A DNA stretch of 64,000 nucleotides from Guadua angustifolia (taxonomy: Eukaryota > Streptophyta > Magnoliopsida > Poales > Poaceae): positions 65,754,376-65,818,375 of the forward strand of contig CM070510.1 in assembly GCA_036346375.1 (NCBI GenBank). The letters are read 5' to 3'. The notes beneath the pieces are model-generated. The model had not been told where the DNA came from. It searched no databases and saw only the letters and a program-made list of their open reading frames with translations. Shown piece by piece: positions 10,901 to 21,779 of the stretch; position 1 is the stretch's first letter, and each line of letters begins with the position of its first letter. The position numbers and the translations under genes were made by a program.

Positions 10901-13367
10901 TAATCATAGAAATTCATTTGAAGTATACAAAATACGAATTTGAGCGACTGATATTTGAGAATAGCATATCAACACTAGCATAATCATGCAATTCACGCCT
11001 AATAAGAACTGCAGAACAAAGAGAACTGTAGAAAAAAGATCCAGCGAACCAGAAGCCAAGTGTTAACATCTAGTCAGCTTGGAAAGCAGCACTACATCTA
11101 CGTTCTTAGGTGTCAAGCCATAGGATCATGAATCCTTCATCTCACAATCAGAAACAGCTCTACACTACTTAAGGCAAATGTTTGATTCAAACTATGCTGC
11201 TGAACTTCAACTTGTAATGCAGATAGCAGCTACACTAACTCTGTGCACATTGCATGTTTAATGTTGCAGCAAGATACCAATTAACCGTAATAAAATACAT
11301 GCTAATGTGGTTAACTGATTGATACCTTTAGCTTGTCTTCTTCCAAGTACTCCTTGGCCTCATCTCGGAGATGTAGTCTTATCTCAGTTCCACGACCCAT
11401 GGGTTCATTCCATGTATCCTCAGAGATAGCAAACGATCCATCAGCTTTGGATTCCCACACATACCTATCAAAAATACAACGCCACAACAGCATGAAGCGA
11501 ATTGCAAGAGCCAAACAGAAGGCAAGGTACGAGACAAAAACACAGTTGTTTTATTGAATACACGGACAACAGTGTCTTACTGTTTGTCATCATTATGCTT
11601 GCTGATCACTTCAACATAGTCAGCAACCAAGTACACTGAATAGAAGCCAACACCAAATTGCCCAATCAGATTGAGGTCACCTCCAGACTGCATCTTTTCC
11701 ATAAAAGCTGCAAAAGTTGCAAACAATTAACGTTACAGCACATTTCAAGGATTTAGTTATACGCTAAATGGTACTTGGTGCTAATGCTGACCTTACGCTA
11801 CAGATTTCACACATCAGTGGAGCAATCAGTAGGAAAGAGCAATACCTGAAGTCCCAGATTTTGCAATGGTTCCCAGATTCTTAATCAGATCTTCCTTGGT
11901 CATACCAATACCCCTATCCCGAATGGAGAGTATCTTCTTCTCCTTATCCAACTTAATCTGCATGTGCACAAACCAGATGCTTTAAGGCCCATTCTAAAGC
12001 AAAACATGACCAACAAAAAAAAAAAAAAAGCTCTCAGTTTTGCAGTCCACTGTACCTGGATTTCGAGCTTAGCGGTATCACCTTCGCCGAGAACCTCCTT
12101 ATCAGTGAGGGAAAGGAACCTAATCTTATCCAAAGCCTACAAACACACAAGGTACCACCCTTAATTTCTAGCGCCCACAACGCAATCTTAACACAGGGGG
12201 TCAAATGCAATACATACATCAGATGCATTGGATATGAGCTCCCTCAGGAAGATGTCCTTGTTGCTGTAGAGTGAGTTGATGATGATGTCCATGAGTCTCG
12301 ACACCTCGGCCTGGAACTCAAACTTCTCCGCCGAGCTCCTGAGGGTCTTCCTCGAGATCGACTCGGCCTCCCTGCACACATCAAAATCATTTTGTTCTTA
12401 CAAATATCAACAACATGACAAGGCAGAAATGACCAGCATTGATCTGAAGATCATGCACACCTCTGGGCAACCTCAGAGTCGGTGGACAAGCCATGGGGAA
12501 CCGCACCAAGCTTCTCCTCCACCTTGGGCAGGTCAGCTATGTCATCGCTGCTCTCCTCAGCATTCACTTGGAGCTTCTTAGCTGCAGTACCGGAAGGGTC
12601 AGAACCCACCGAATAATCCGAATTAAGTGTAGATTTACGGTAGAGAAGTACATGTGGATTCGGAGTAGAGAGTTCTTAAAATTCACTACGAACAGAGTGG
12701 CAGAGCGCTAGATCAGTAACAATCAGCACTAGATTCACTCTAAACAAGCAGTAATGCAGTATAATGGTAGGGATGGATTAACTTACAGGACTAAACCCTA
12801 TTAAAACCCTGGATATAATTAGCCGAGTAATTCGCCGAAAAAAGCATGGAGCGCAATAACAGATGACGGATCTAAGAACGAGGTAAGCCAGTGATCTCGA
12901 ACTCTAAATAAACCCTGCCATTACATCAGATCGGAATGGCCGCGAACCCAGCTCGGGATAAAGGTTGAATCTTAAAAGCGAGATCTAGAATGAAAATTTG
13001 ACTAAAATTGCCGGCAGAGACCGCACCTAGTAGCACTCGCATCTACACTAACGGATCAGACAACTACAAGCAATTCAACACCACAAATTCATCGCATCCC
13101 GCGCCAATTGGAAGGACTGACCCCAAAAAATCACGGGGCAAAGTGAACTGAAGCGTCAATTGGCTATCAGGTGAGATCGAATCTACTAGCAACCACTCCA
13201 AAACCAACGGATCACAAAACTACCAACTAAATTTGCTTTAACTCCCGCAAAAAGTCACCAAAAAATCAGGGTAAGAAGAACTCCAGCGGCGGAGGCATGC
13301 CTGGATCGGGGAGGGTTGTGAGGAGGAAGAGGAGGAGCAGCGCGGAGGAGAGCGCCCACTTGCGCAT
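7953..13367 (-). CDS. HSP90-7: Endoplasmin / GRP94, ER-lumenal HSP90
   Basis: This is an ATP-dependent chaperone of the ER lumen that folds secreted and membrane proteins. I reconstruct 15 coding exons: 13367-13301, 12581-12461, 12371-12218, 12136-12056, 11957-11846, 11707-11581, 11464-11326, 10518-10401, 10319-10138, 10023-9808, 9721-9556, 9474-9336, 9252-9102, 8721-8317 and 8201-7953. They sum to 2427 nt, or 808 residues, the usual plant GRP94 length. Evidence in order: signal peptide MRKWALSSALLLLFLL (1-16), GHKL ATPase motif ELISNASD (about 107-114), glycine-rich lid DRGIGMTKEDL and GQFGVGFYS, an acidic Glu/Ser charged linker around 300-325, the middle domain (MSWSHF; NVSREMLQ), the C-terminal domain, an acidic tail, and the retention signal KDEL at the end. 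Junctions keep frame throughout. Intron 1 appears to use a GC donor (13300-13299); all others are GT-AG. Upstream G-boxes and a UPRE suggest ER-stress control. Confidence 0.97.
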
Positions 13368-13451
13368 CGTGCTCGCTTCACTCTGCGAGGCCGGTGGTGT
13401 GGTGAGGTGACTTCGCCGTCGCGTTCTACCTCGGAGCCGAAGCGAAGCCGA

Positions 13452-13459
13452 TTTATAAA
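13452..13459 (-). promoter_or_regulatory. TATA box of GRP94
   Basis: TTTATAAA lies about 85-92 bases upstream of the ATG at 13367. Transcription would start near 13425, leaving a 5' UTR of about 60 bases. Confidence 0.6.
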
Positions 13460-13510
13460 TGGCTCCCACCCGAAGACCCGAATGCCCGGTCCACGCGGGA
13501 GCGATCGCGC

Positions 13511-13591
13511 CACGTGGACAAGCGAACGGCGCCGATTGGAGGCCATCCACGTGGCAGTCTATTACTGGGCGACGCGGCGAACTTGACGTGG
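13511..13591 (-). promoter_or_regulatory. ER-stress type promoter elements of GRP94 (two G-boxes, CCAAT, UPRE-like)
   Basis: CACGTG lies at 13511-13516, CCACGTGG at 13547-13554, TGACGTGG (as read on the plus strand) at 13584-13591, and a CCAAT box (ATTGG on plus) at 13535-13539. bZIP60/bZIP28-type factors bind ACGTGG-containing UPRE and pUPRE sites and, with NF-Y at CCAAT, induce ER chaperone genes in plants. A canonical CCAAT-N9-CCACG ERSE with exact spacing is not present, so regulation by the unfolded protein response is an inference from clustered cores. Confidence 0.5.
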
Positions 13592-15746
13592 AGCGCGAGG
13601 GTGGGGTGGCCTCGGCCGTCCGATGGGGAGAACTGGGGGGTTTAGAGGGTCGGGATCTCGTGCGTGCCTTGAACGCCGGACACGTGGAGTAATGCTATTG
13701 GCGGCCGGCCGGGGCGTCGACGTGGATGAGACTCGATGTGCTAGAATGTTCGCATGCTTTATTAGTTCAGGGAGGGGATTAGTGGTGGGACAGAGGGTGT
13801 GTCTAGACCCACATGTCAGTCAACGGATGTTGCCGTGCTTTGGACGTTATTTTGCTGGGCTTTTCAGCTGGTTGGGCCACCAGACCAGTCCAGTGAAACC
13901 TCTACTTCTAACTCACCTTGCAAAATCTTTACTGATATATAAATAGTAGTTGCTAGCGATCGTCTATTCTATCCGAGAAAAGCAAATCAAGATATGGATC
14001 ATGAGATAAAAAAAACAATCACATCTCTTTTTCCATCTACACCCACTCTCCTTAGCCGCATTACCCACTTCTTATTCTCCGTGGACCGTAGTAACTCCGG
14101 AGTGCAATTTTATTTTATGTAAACACATGATATGATTTGAGTATGAGTAGTGTTTAGTGCTTTCCCTCCTAATACAAATTGTACAAGTCTTAAAAAAGTA
14201 AAAGAGTAAGTAATTACTATCTAACTTTTATTTGTGCTTTAATATTTATGCAACTATAAAAAAGAAAAGCATATAAGCACATCTCTTTAATTATTTGACT
14301 AAAAATGTGTTTATGTTGCAATGCTAGAACACTTGCCAGTCTAAATACAATCCGGAGAGGAAAACGAGAGAGAGACCGTTGTTAGACAAATCTTAGCTTT
14401 TTTTAAAAAAAAAGGACTAATCATCTTTGTTAGAGCGATTATGGTGCATATGTATATAATTTATGCGATTTACATACACTTTTCCACCACCCACTAAATC
14501 CTATGTGGAGTGGTTGGTGCGAGAAAAACATTAGGTTTTTTTTGGGGGTACCATCTCCTCTTTTAGTTTCAGTTTTTGCTTGAAATCTGGTAGTATTCTA
14601 TATCGTCCTTGACCCTGTGTAACCAGGTCTGCGCAATGCACGTGTAACCAGGCAGTACAACAAAGATGCACTCACTGTTCAGTCCTTCCAAGTTGCAATG
14701 TAGATTACTATCTGATTATACAGTAGCTGATGCCTCTGCGTACAACCAGAGCTAGAGTCACACAAATTCTTCAAATCCATGTGCTTGAATCACAGACTTA
14801 ACAGAATACAGACATACGAACTACTTAAAAGAATTCATGCATAATGTGTATCCAGGCATAAAGCATGAATGCTGAATTTTTAAACAAATCACAAATTCTT
14901 CAAATCCAGTCCATTTCCACTCTCTATCAGAGAGTATCTGGGACTAGCAGCCAGCACGGCTGTGCAAGTCCAACAACATAACTGAAAAAGGAAACTAAGC
15001 AAAATAAAGGAGGATGTCCTGGTAGCTTTAGAGCTAACGAACTTGATGCGCCTCAGGCACCATAGAAGCATCATCGGCGACAGAATCACACAAACGACAG
15101 TTGGACCGGAACACGACCCTACAGATAGAAGCTAGCTATTTATACAATGCTCCTTGGATGCGGAAACCACTGGTCTCTGGCAAGGAGAAGATAAGCAGCC
15201 CAGAAGTCCTGAAACGGAGCAGTAGCATGTGTGTTACTCGAGTCCTGAACCAAGCATCAGTGCTGACTTTAAGAAGTTTCCAAAAGCAGAAAAGATAACA
15301 AAGAATAAATTGCCACAACAGAACAAGTTTGCTTTGTAAATTAACAAGGTAGAAGCCACATACTAAAGTGCATAGCAAGTAGTGGATACACCTATGGTCT
15401 ATTGGGAGAACATATCATTATTTGCTGAGATATTAGCTCATTCTTCTCCTTGACTTCAGTTTCATGACTAGAGAGTAGTAGAGATGAACAAAAATTACAT
15501 TCAGTAACAAATTACCAAGTGGAGCATCAGATGCACATATGACTGAAAGCCATGCATCACTCTTCATATCTAGAACATCCTAAACAACATTAAGGTGCCT
15601 GTGTGGAACACAGGAATTTCACAGGAATAGATCAATTCCAACAGGAATTAGGAAAAATTCGCACGTTCCATATGGGCCCTAACCTAAGTGAACTAATGCT
15701 AGAGACAGGCTGGTGCATTATAAATTCATATTATGCCACTGCCTAA
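13592..15746. other. Intergenic spacer between GRP94 promoter and bZIP 3' side
   Basis: I see no supportable gene. The first 120 bases hold more ACGTGG words (13681, 13718) and probably belong to the GRP94 promoter. From about 13940 the sequence is AT-rich. The part 14740-15300 is of mixed composition with no convincing frame and could contain a distal 3' UTR exon of the minus-strand bZIP gene, since a splice-donor-like AG|GTTAGT follows the bZIP stop codon; this is unproven. Confidence 0.35.
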
Positions 15747-16101
15747 GAGCAACTCCAACCCAAACCTCTATATTTTCCCCCTAAATCACTCATTTAGGGG
15801 TAGTATAAAAATTAGGAGTACTCTATATCAAATTTGTCTCCAACCCATACTCCCTATTACTCACCCCTATTATTTATCTAAACATTATTATTACTTTGCA
15901 CCCATGAATTATTATTTTAAAATGAATAAAAAAATACCAAAGAAAATAATAGGGGCAAAGAGAAGCCCCCTAGATGTAGGGGTGAGAGAGTACCTCCCTA
16001 AAATAGGGGTTTATAATAGGGGTTGGGTTGGAGCTTATATTTTTCTAAGTCTCCTTATAATTTAGGATAGGGGGAGGTTTAGGGGTGGGTTGGGGTTGCT
16101 C
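15747..16101. mobile_element. MITE, Tourist-like, with TAA target duplication
   Basis: The left end is GAGCAACTCCAACCC and the right end is GGGTTGGGGTTGCTC, 15-bp terminal inverted repeats with one mismatch, flanked by TAA (15744-15746 and 16102-16104). The 355-bp element is AT-rich, non-coding and partly self-complementary ('cacccctatt' against 'aataggggt'). A 3-bp TAA duplication fits the PIF/Harbinger superfamily. Confidence 0.75.
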
Positions 16102-16104
16102 TAA

Positions 16105-17173
16105 AAGCACTATATAAATGAACAAAGTTTCTAGTGACAATTACTACTAGCTCTTTATTAAAATGACCGACCCAAAGAAAAGGATTATTATATAATCTCC
16201 AAAGGATAGTGATGCTAATACCAACCCCCTATGAAAAATGAACTCTTTATAATAACATAATTTGGAGGTGCTGCTGCATGAATGACTGCTTTCTTTCGTA
16301 CTAGCACGACCAAAAAACCTCTTGGAATCATATGTACAACGGGACATTGTAGATTATGTTCTGCGACTGTCCTAACTATCATTTTCTGAAACATACTCTA
16401 CACCGAACACAGTGCGTAGGTGGAAGCTGGAATGTTTATGTGACAGTATTACTGCTGTAGCAGGAAGCATTTCTAGCAAGCTAAACCATGATGAAACATG
16501 CAAGTGAGGCAACCACTGGTGCTGAGTAATGAGTTTATAAACACAGACAAATGTAGAATTGCAGATATTGTATGAAACAGCTAGGATGTTGTAGTTATAG
16601 TATCGCTTGACTCACCAAAGATGACTGATTATAAGGATACATGGAAACTGATAACTAGTTTTTATCCCATATCAGTTTGTGATGACTGATAAATTCAACC
16701 AAGCACAACTGCATGTGTGTCACATTGCTAATTGATTTTTAATAAAACCACGTGTCCTTGTTCCTCCAAAAGAATGTTATGTGCTTCATAGATAGCAATT
16801 GCTCAGGTCTATGGTGCATAGTAGACATCCAGCCAAGAACATACCATTAGGCTTTAGCACTCTAGGTTATGGGTGGACAACACAAGAAAAAAAATATATA
16901 ATATTTAGTCAAAACCAGATGCCAGTTAACTAAATCAAAATATATCCAACCAGACTGCAGCAAATCAAACGTGGTCCAAAATGGCTCAATAACACACAAA
17001 TTGAGTTATGCTCTTATCAGAAGGTTTACCCTCATGGGTTTACATACTTGTTGAATTTTAACAAACTGAAAGTCTGAAACACAAAAAAGAAGTAACTAGC
17101 GGATTAATCTTTTAAATTGGCCTTGCTAGAAAAGGATTTATAAATAATAGCAAAAGAGGAACATAACTAACCT
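16105..17173. other. 3' flank of the bZIP gene, no independent gene seen
   Basis: AT-rich sequence with only short, unconvincing frames. It probably contains the bZIP 3' UTR and perhaps a 3' UTR intron starting right after the stop codon at 17174. Confidence 0.35.
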
Positions 17174-17980
17174 TCACTTCTTTTCAACATTTGGCAAACA
17201 GCCAGCGGGCATTGTACCCATACCCCCACAGCCTGGGAGCTTTGTGGATCCAGATTTTGCACTCCCAATGCATTGGATATTCACAACATCACAGGCACCT
17301 TGCCCCAATACTTGACCGCTCATAGAACCATCGTCACCCATTGTTCTCACCTGCATTCCTGGACTGCAATACATCTGATCGTTGCATCTGAAATCACAGG
17401 AATTCATAACCTGGGCACCACCAAGATAACTTCCCTGGTCAACGCTAGAAACCAAATCAATGTTCTTCACTGGCCTCTGATAAGGGAAAGCGCCAATCTC
17501 CCCTTCAATTCTCCCTCTAATATCAACAAGCAGACAACGAAGCCTGGCTACCTCAGCCTCAAGTGCCGCATGATTCTGAAGCTTCTTCACAAGCTGCTGG
17601 TTTAAAGCCCTCAAATGAACCACCTCTTCCTCCAACGATGCCGTGTGGGCTTTCTTCTTTTCCCGGTACTTCCGCACAGCTGCCCGATTACCAGATGGAC
17701 GCTTCTTGGAGATGTTGTTTTCAGCTGGGGACTCAGGAGTCTCAGCAGTATCTGACGGGGCCGAGACGATCTTGGTGTGGACATGGACACAGGTGTGGGT
17801 GTGGGAAAGATCATGAACAGGCGGGTTGCAGGTGTGGGTGTGAGTACACGCATGGTGCTCTGTATCTTCCAGGATGTCATCGAAGTAGCTATCCATGGAG
17901 CAGCTGCCTGGGGGATCTGTGCCAATGGCCGGGCACAGGAATGCGTCCGGGTTTGAGAAATCAAGGTCCCCATCATCCAT
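17174..17980 (-). CDS. F-group bZIP transcription factor with zinc-sensor motif (AtbZIP19/23-like)
   Basis: A single coding exon encodes 268 residues from ATG at 17980, close to Arabidopsis bZIP19 (about 260). Residues about 42-69 form a His/Cys-rich double motif, HHACTHTHTCNPP then SHTHTCVHVHTKI. This is the zinc-sensor motif of F-group bZIPs, which binds Zn when replete and releases activity when deficient. The basic region is about 92-112 (SKKRPSGNRAAVRKYREKKK), with the N-x7-R signature at N98 and R106. A leucine zipper follows with L116, L123, L130 and V144. In the family, the dimer binds ZDRE palindromes upstream of ZIP transporter and nicotianamine synthase genes in the nucleus. The ATG is 27 bases inside the exon, whose acceptor is at 18007. 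Nothing is missing or broken. Confidence 0.93.
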   Translation of the reverse strand: MDDGDLDFSNPDAFLCPAIGTDPPGSCSMDSYFDDILEDTEHHACTHTHTCNPPVHDLSHTHTCVHVHTKIVSAPSDTAETPESPAENNISKKRPSGNRAAVRKYREKKKAHTASLEEEVVHLRALNQQLVKKLQNHAALEAEVARLRCLLVDIRGRIEGEIGAFPYQRPVKNIDLVSSVDQGSYLGGAQVMNSCDFRCNDQMYCSPGMQVRTMGDDGSMSGQVLGQGACDVVNIQCIGSAKSGSTKLPGCGGMGTMPAGCLPNVEKK

Positions 17981-18007
17981 AGTTGCCACTGGCAACGAAG
18001 AACACAC

Positions 18008-18387
18008 CTGGTAACGAAAGCGTCAGACGCTTTAATTCTAAAATTCGCTGCAGCTCGGTAAAGTAAATACAGAACCTACAAAAGCAACCTGATAGCATAT
18101 CCACCTTAAACCTGTTTAGCTAAAAATCCGTTCTTTGTGACCATTACAAACACAAACAAAACACACAAAGCAGCAAAACCCTGCTACCGCAACCTCCTAA
18201 TTGGGAGTTGATAAGGGTAGACGGGGCATGAAGAAACCCCTCACCGAATCCCCCTATTTGCTGGGAATTTTGCACGGTGAAGGCAAGAGACGAGATTTAG
18301 CGCACACAGCAAGCGCCAAAATCCAATCTTGAACATACGAACACCATTAGGGCAACAGAAATCGAGCGATTCAAGAACGGAGAGTAC
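18008..18387 (-). other. Intron in the 5' UTR of the bZIP gene
   Basis: The donor (GTACTCT on the minus strand) is at 18387 and the acceptor (TTACCAG) ends at 18008. Exon 1 lies above 18388 and is GC-rich and free of ATG close to the junction. The splice sites are inferred from sequence only. Confidence 0.65.
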
Positions 18388-19111
18388 CTGCCCGCGGAGA
18401 TGGCCGGCGGAGAAATCCTACCGGCTCCACCCGGTCCAACTAAAATTGAGGGCGAATCGATGGTCGCGGAGACGAACTGGACGCAGATCGAATCTTGCCG
18501 ATCCGATGAGAAAGGGGTACCGCGTACAGGTGTGCGGCTTGGGATCGTTGAGCTGGGTCCGCGCCTATGCGGGCCCCATGTGTCAGACGAACCTCCAGTC
18601 CTCAATCATCAAGCTTTACTTCTTTTTAAGACGAATCAAACCTCTACTTCATGTTAGCGAGAAATTGAAATTTGATGCAAACCGGGGAAAATGAGAATTA
18701 ATAGCTAAGAACTTTGGTGGTTGTTGGGGTGGGGGGGGGGGGGGGGGGTGGTTGACATATGGACGGGCTGTGGGGCAGACCATAGAAAGGAGAAAAGTGA
18801 AGAAGAAAAGTTGTGTTTGTGTAATTTACTCCTAGTCTTTTGGGCGAAGTAATACTGAGTACTTCTAACTACAAACTATTTGTTCTACTAATATTGCATT
18901 GTCAAACTCTTCGTTTGTATATATATTTTTTAAGATGGTCAAAACAACTAACTAGTGTAATTATCTTAAGATTCACTTACAGGCCATGGCCTCAAATTCC
19001 CAAAAATACTACTGAAAAACCCGTATAAATAACTCATCTGACCCTTGGATGGCGAGAACTGAACTCTGATCATAGCCTACGGAGAACTTCGTTTCAATCT
19101 GTGAAGACGAG
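18388..19111. other. bZIP exon 1 and promoter region, then spacer
   Basis: 18388 to about 18480 is the probable 5' UTR exon of the bZIP gene. The rest is upstream sequence without a supportable gene and includes the G-tract at 18731-18748. Confidence 0.4.
18731..18748 (+). repeat. Homopolymer G18 tract
   Basis: Eighteen consecutive G, following 'ggggt'. It could form a G-quadruplex and is also a typical place for sequencing-length errors. Confidence 0.9.
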
Positions 19112-19122
19112 GGGTTAATGGG

Positions 19123-20410
19123 GATATTTAACTATTTGCCATCGTTCTGTGGCCGCTCTTGAAACGCTGCTTTAGAATGTGATTACACATTTGCCATTAG
19201 GGTTTTGAAAGATGCTACATTTTGCCACTTTGGCGACGTGGCATGCACGCCTCGCCACCGTGGATCTTTGCGAGAAAAAGGGAGGAAAAGACCGTCTTGC
19301 CCTCCATTTAACTTGCTCGGCTGCGTTCATGGATTCCCCATTTGGTCTGTCAGCAACCCATGCTTGTGGGCCTTCTCCCAAGCTCAAGTTTATACGGAAG
19401 CTATGTATTGTCGGCAAAAGGATTCATCTTTGATCTACATTATACATATGAATATATGATTTCAGAGAGCAAAATTTCTCCTCCAAAGCGGACAATGGAT
19501 TGTATGGTACAAATATTTGATTCTTGATTGTGTTTTGCATCATCGCAAGTCAAAGCCTCACTTTCTACACTCGACCGAATTTACAAGCTCAATTGAAAAC
19601 CGCAATCCGAAGGACTAGAAGATGGTCGCTCACAGAGAGCTCTGCCCTTGCCATGCCTTCCTTATCACCTCTCGAAGAAGCGCTCGGCGTGTCCTTGCCA
19701 TAGCTCGGCGTCCTCTCGTCGGCCATACTCCCGATCTCGGGTCGGCATGCTCTCCGACGCGTAATACCTCCCAATCTTGCGAACTCCATGGCGTCCTCGG
19801 CCGCCAGAACACCTTGGCGATCCATCGACGCAGATGGCGCCATCCATGATCTGGATCGGCACCTTGATGAACTTGGGCTCATGGCGGAAGCGGAAAACAT
19901 CATCTCCCTGCTCCGGCGTGGCGTGGCGCCTTCCGACACGCGGAGCACTTTGTTAGCCTTGTCCTCGTCGAAGATGCGATCGGCGATGAAGGCTGCGAGT
20001 CCTCCTCGTTGATGGGCTGAGCGCCTGACTCCGTCGCCAGAAACATGGCGTAGGGTGGCCGTTCTTGGCGGTCTCGACCTAGCCGAGGCTCTTGAAAGCG
20101 GTGGGGCGGACGATCTTTGTAGGTGAAAGGCGGGTCCTGAAGCGCCTCGTGGCAGCTCGTCCTCGAACTTGAGCTTGGGATAAGGGGATAAGGGTAGGAG
20201 TCCATGAACGCGTAGAGCAAGTTAAATGGAGGCAAAGACGGTCTTTCCTTCCTTTTTCCTTAAAGCATCCACGGTGGCGGCGTGGCATGCCACGTCGGTC
20301 AAAGTGGCAAAATGTAGCATCTTTCAAAATTCGATTGGCAAATGTGTAATGGACATTCTAAAAGGCGTTTGAGGAGTGGTCACCAGAACGATGGCAAATA
20401 GTTAAATTTC
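19123..20410. mobile_element. Mutator-like element with about 210-bp TIRs and a GC-rich interior (Pack-MULE-like)
   Basis: The ends are inverted copies: left begins GATATTTAACTATTTGCC and right ends with the complement of GAAATTTAACTATTTGCC. Similarity extends about 210 bp inward, through blocks such as GATGCTACATTTTGCCACTT and CTCCATTTAACTTGCTC. An 11-bp direct duplication GGGTTAATGGG flanks it (19112-19122, 20411-20421), typical of MULEs. The interior (about 19340-20195) is GC-rich, unlike the flanks, and carries no transposase. On the minus strand it reads like coding sequence cut by frame changes, for example HEALQDPPFTYKDRPPHRF and KVPIQIMDGAICVDGSP, so it may be captured gene sequence. 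I do not recognise the source. Confidence 0.85.
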
Positions 20411-20491
20411 GGGTTAATGGGTCATCTTCATATATCGGGGAAAAGCACATGTTCTGTCTGGTTACACTTGTCAACACGTTTATGAAAGTAA

Positions 20492-20690
20492 CTAGTTATG
20501 TGCCTATACGTTGTAATGGAAACTCAATTTACGATAAAAAGTTTATTTGCAAAGAGCGTTAATAGTGTCAAAGGTAAATGTGGGTAATTAAAGAAGCAGT
20601 GACAAAGGTGATAATTAAAAAGCAATGGCAAAGATGGATAATTTTAATGAAGTAACGCAGAAAAAAAAACTCATACTTTATATAACAATA
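20492..20690 (-). mobile_element. Small non-autonomous Helitron remnant
   Basis: On the minus strand it ends in CTAG (20492-20495), preceded by a degenerate GC hairpin region around 'cgttgtaatgg'. It shares 'gataaaaagtttatttgcaa' and 'gggtaattaaag' words with the elements at 22636 and 46879. The 5' end near 20690 (TATATAAAG followed by 'tatgag') is decayed, so that boundary is approximate. Confidence 0.5.
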
Positions 20691-21178
20691 CTCCTAGCAT
20701 GATCATCAGGATACCGTACGCCGCTCTGGCTGTCCATCTTCCTATTAAATGACACCAAAGACAACAATCAAATCAAATCAAATCACGCTTACGCCTTCTG
20801 CATCAGAACAAATGATCGTCCCCAGGCCAAGCCACTTGTACTAGTCCACTTTATCAAGCAACACATTTCCACCGAAATACGACTCCAAATTCCAAAATAC
20901 ACAAACAAACCTCGCAGGCGTTTGGAGTTTCCAGTAGCTTAGATCAGCAGGAAAGGGCAAGGCATCGTAGGCAAAGTTGTTCTTGGTCCAACAACACTAG
21001 CAGTACACCCGTCAGTCGTGAGAACACAACGACGCTTGCAAAAGCTAGCTGGATGCGACGACTAGCACGGGGCACGCTTCTGTTAGTCAGGACGACTCAG
21101 TACAGGTAGAGACTGCGGGAGAGCTGAAGACGCACGGAGGCGACGACCGCTAGCTTGTGACGAAGATGACTCGAAAGC
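20691..21178 (-). other. 3' flank / probable 3' UTR of the ERD7-like remnant
   Basis: No coding frame is supportable. The sequence directly follows the stop codon of the minus-strand senescence-domain exon. Confidence 0.4.
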
Positions 21179-21358
21179 CTAGTTAGTCGCTGTGCTTCGA
21201 TGGTAAGACTTGGCGAGCGATGCGGGTTTTAGAACGTTCTTTGGATTCAGGGCCTGCCGGATCTTGAATACCCACGCGGTCCCGATGGCATGGCCGGCTG
21301 CGTCCAGCCCCGCATTGGTCGCAGCGGCGGCTTTCTCACCGTACCTGCAGCAGAACAA

Positions 21359-21779
21359 GGGCGTGTTTGGTGCTGTGTTTCGGCTGTACTTTAGATTCAA
21401 ACCAAAAACTCCTCCAAACAATATGGTTGTAAAGCAGTTGGAAAAAAAAGTTCACGCAGAAGACCCCAAAAGCTTTACTGACGGAGGAAACTTTTCGGTG
21501 TGGTTTCGCTTGACCGCTCTCATCTCGCTCACTCCACCTCCCCAACCTCCGCCGTCCTGTCTCACTATCTCCACATCACCTCCTCACTCGTCCACCAATG
21601 TGTTTCGCTAGGTTACTATCTCTCGTTTTGGTTACCTCCTAAAAGCTACTGATTCTAAAGATCGATTTGCCTAAACAAAGATAATAAGAAAAGTCATAGT
21701 CGTAAAATTCACAAATGACTAAAGACAAGAAACCAAAAACAATTTTTCAAATTTAACCACAGCCTCCCCAAACAGACCC
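21359..21779. mobile_element. Tourist-like MITE in the last intron of the ERD7-like remnant
   Basis: The left end is GGGCGTGTTTGG and the right end is the complement of GGGTCTGTTTGG, a common grass PIF/Harbinger-type terminus. CAA (21356-21358) and TAA (21780-21782) may be a target duplication with one change. The element is 421 bp and non-coding. Confidence 0.55.

Noticed and set aside
13511..13554. Canonical ERSE (CCAAT-N9-CCACG) in the GRP94 promoter
   Set aside because: CCAAT and CCACG are both present but spacing and orientation do not fit N9.
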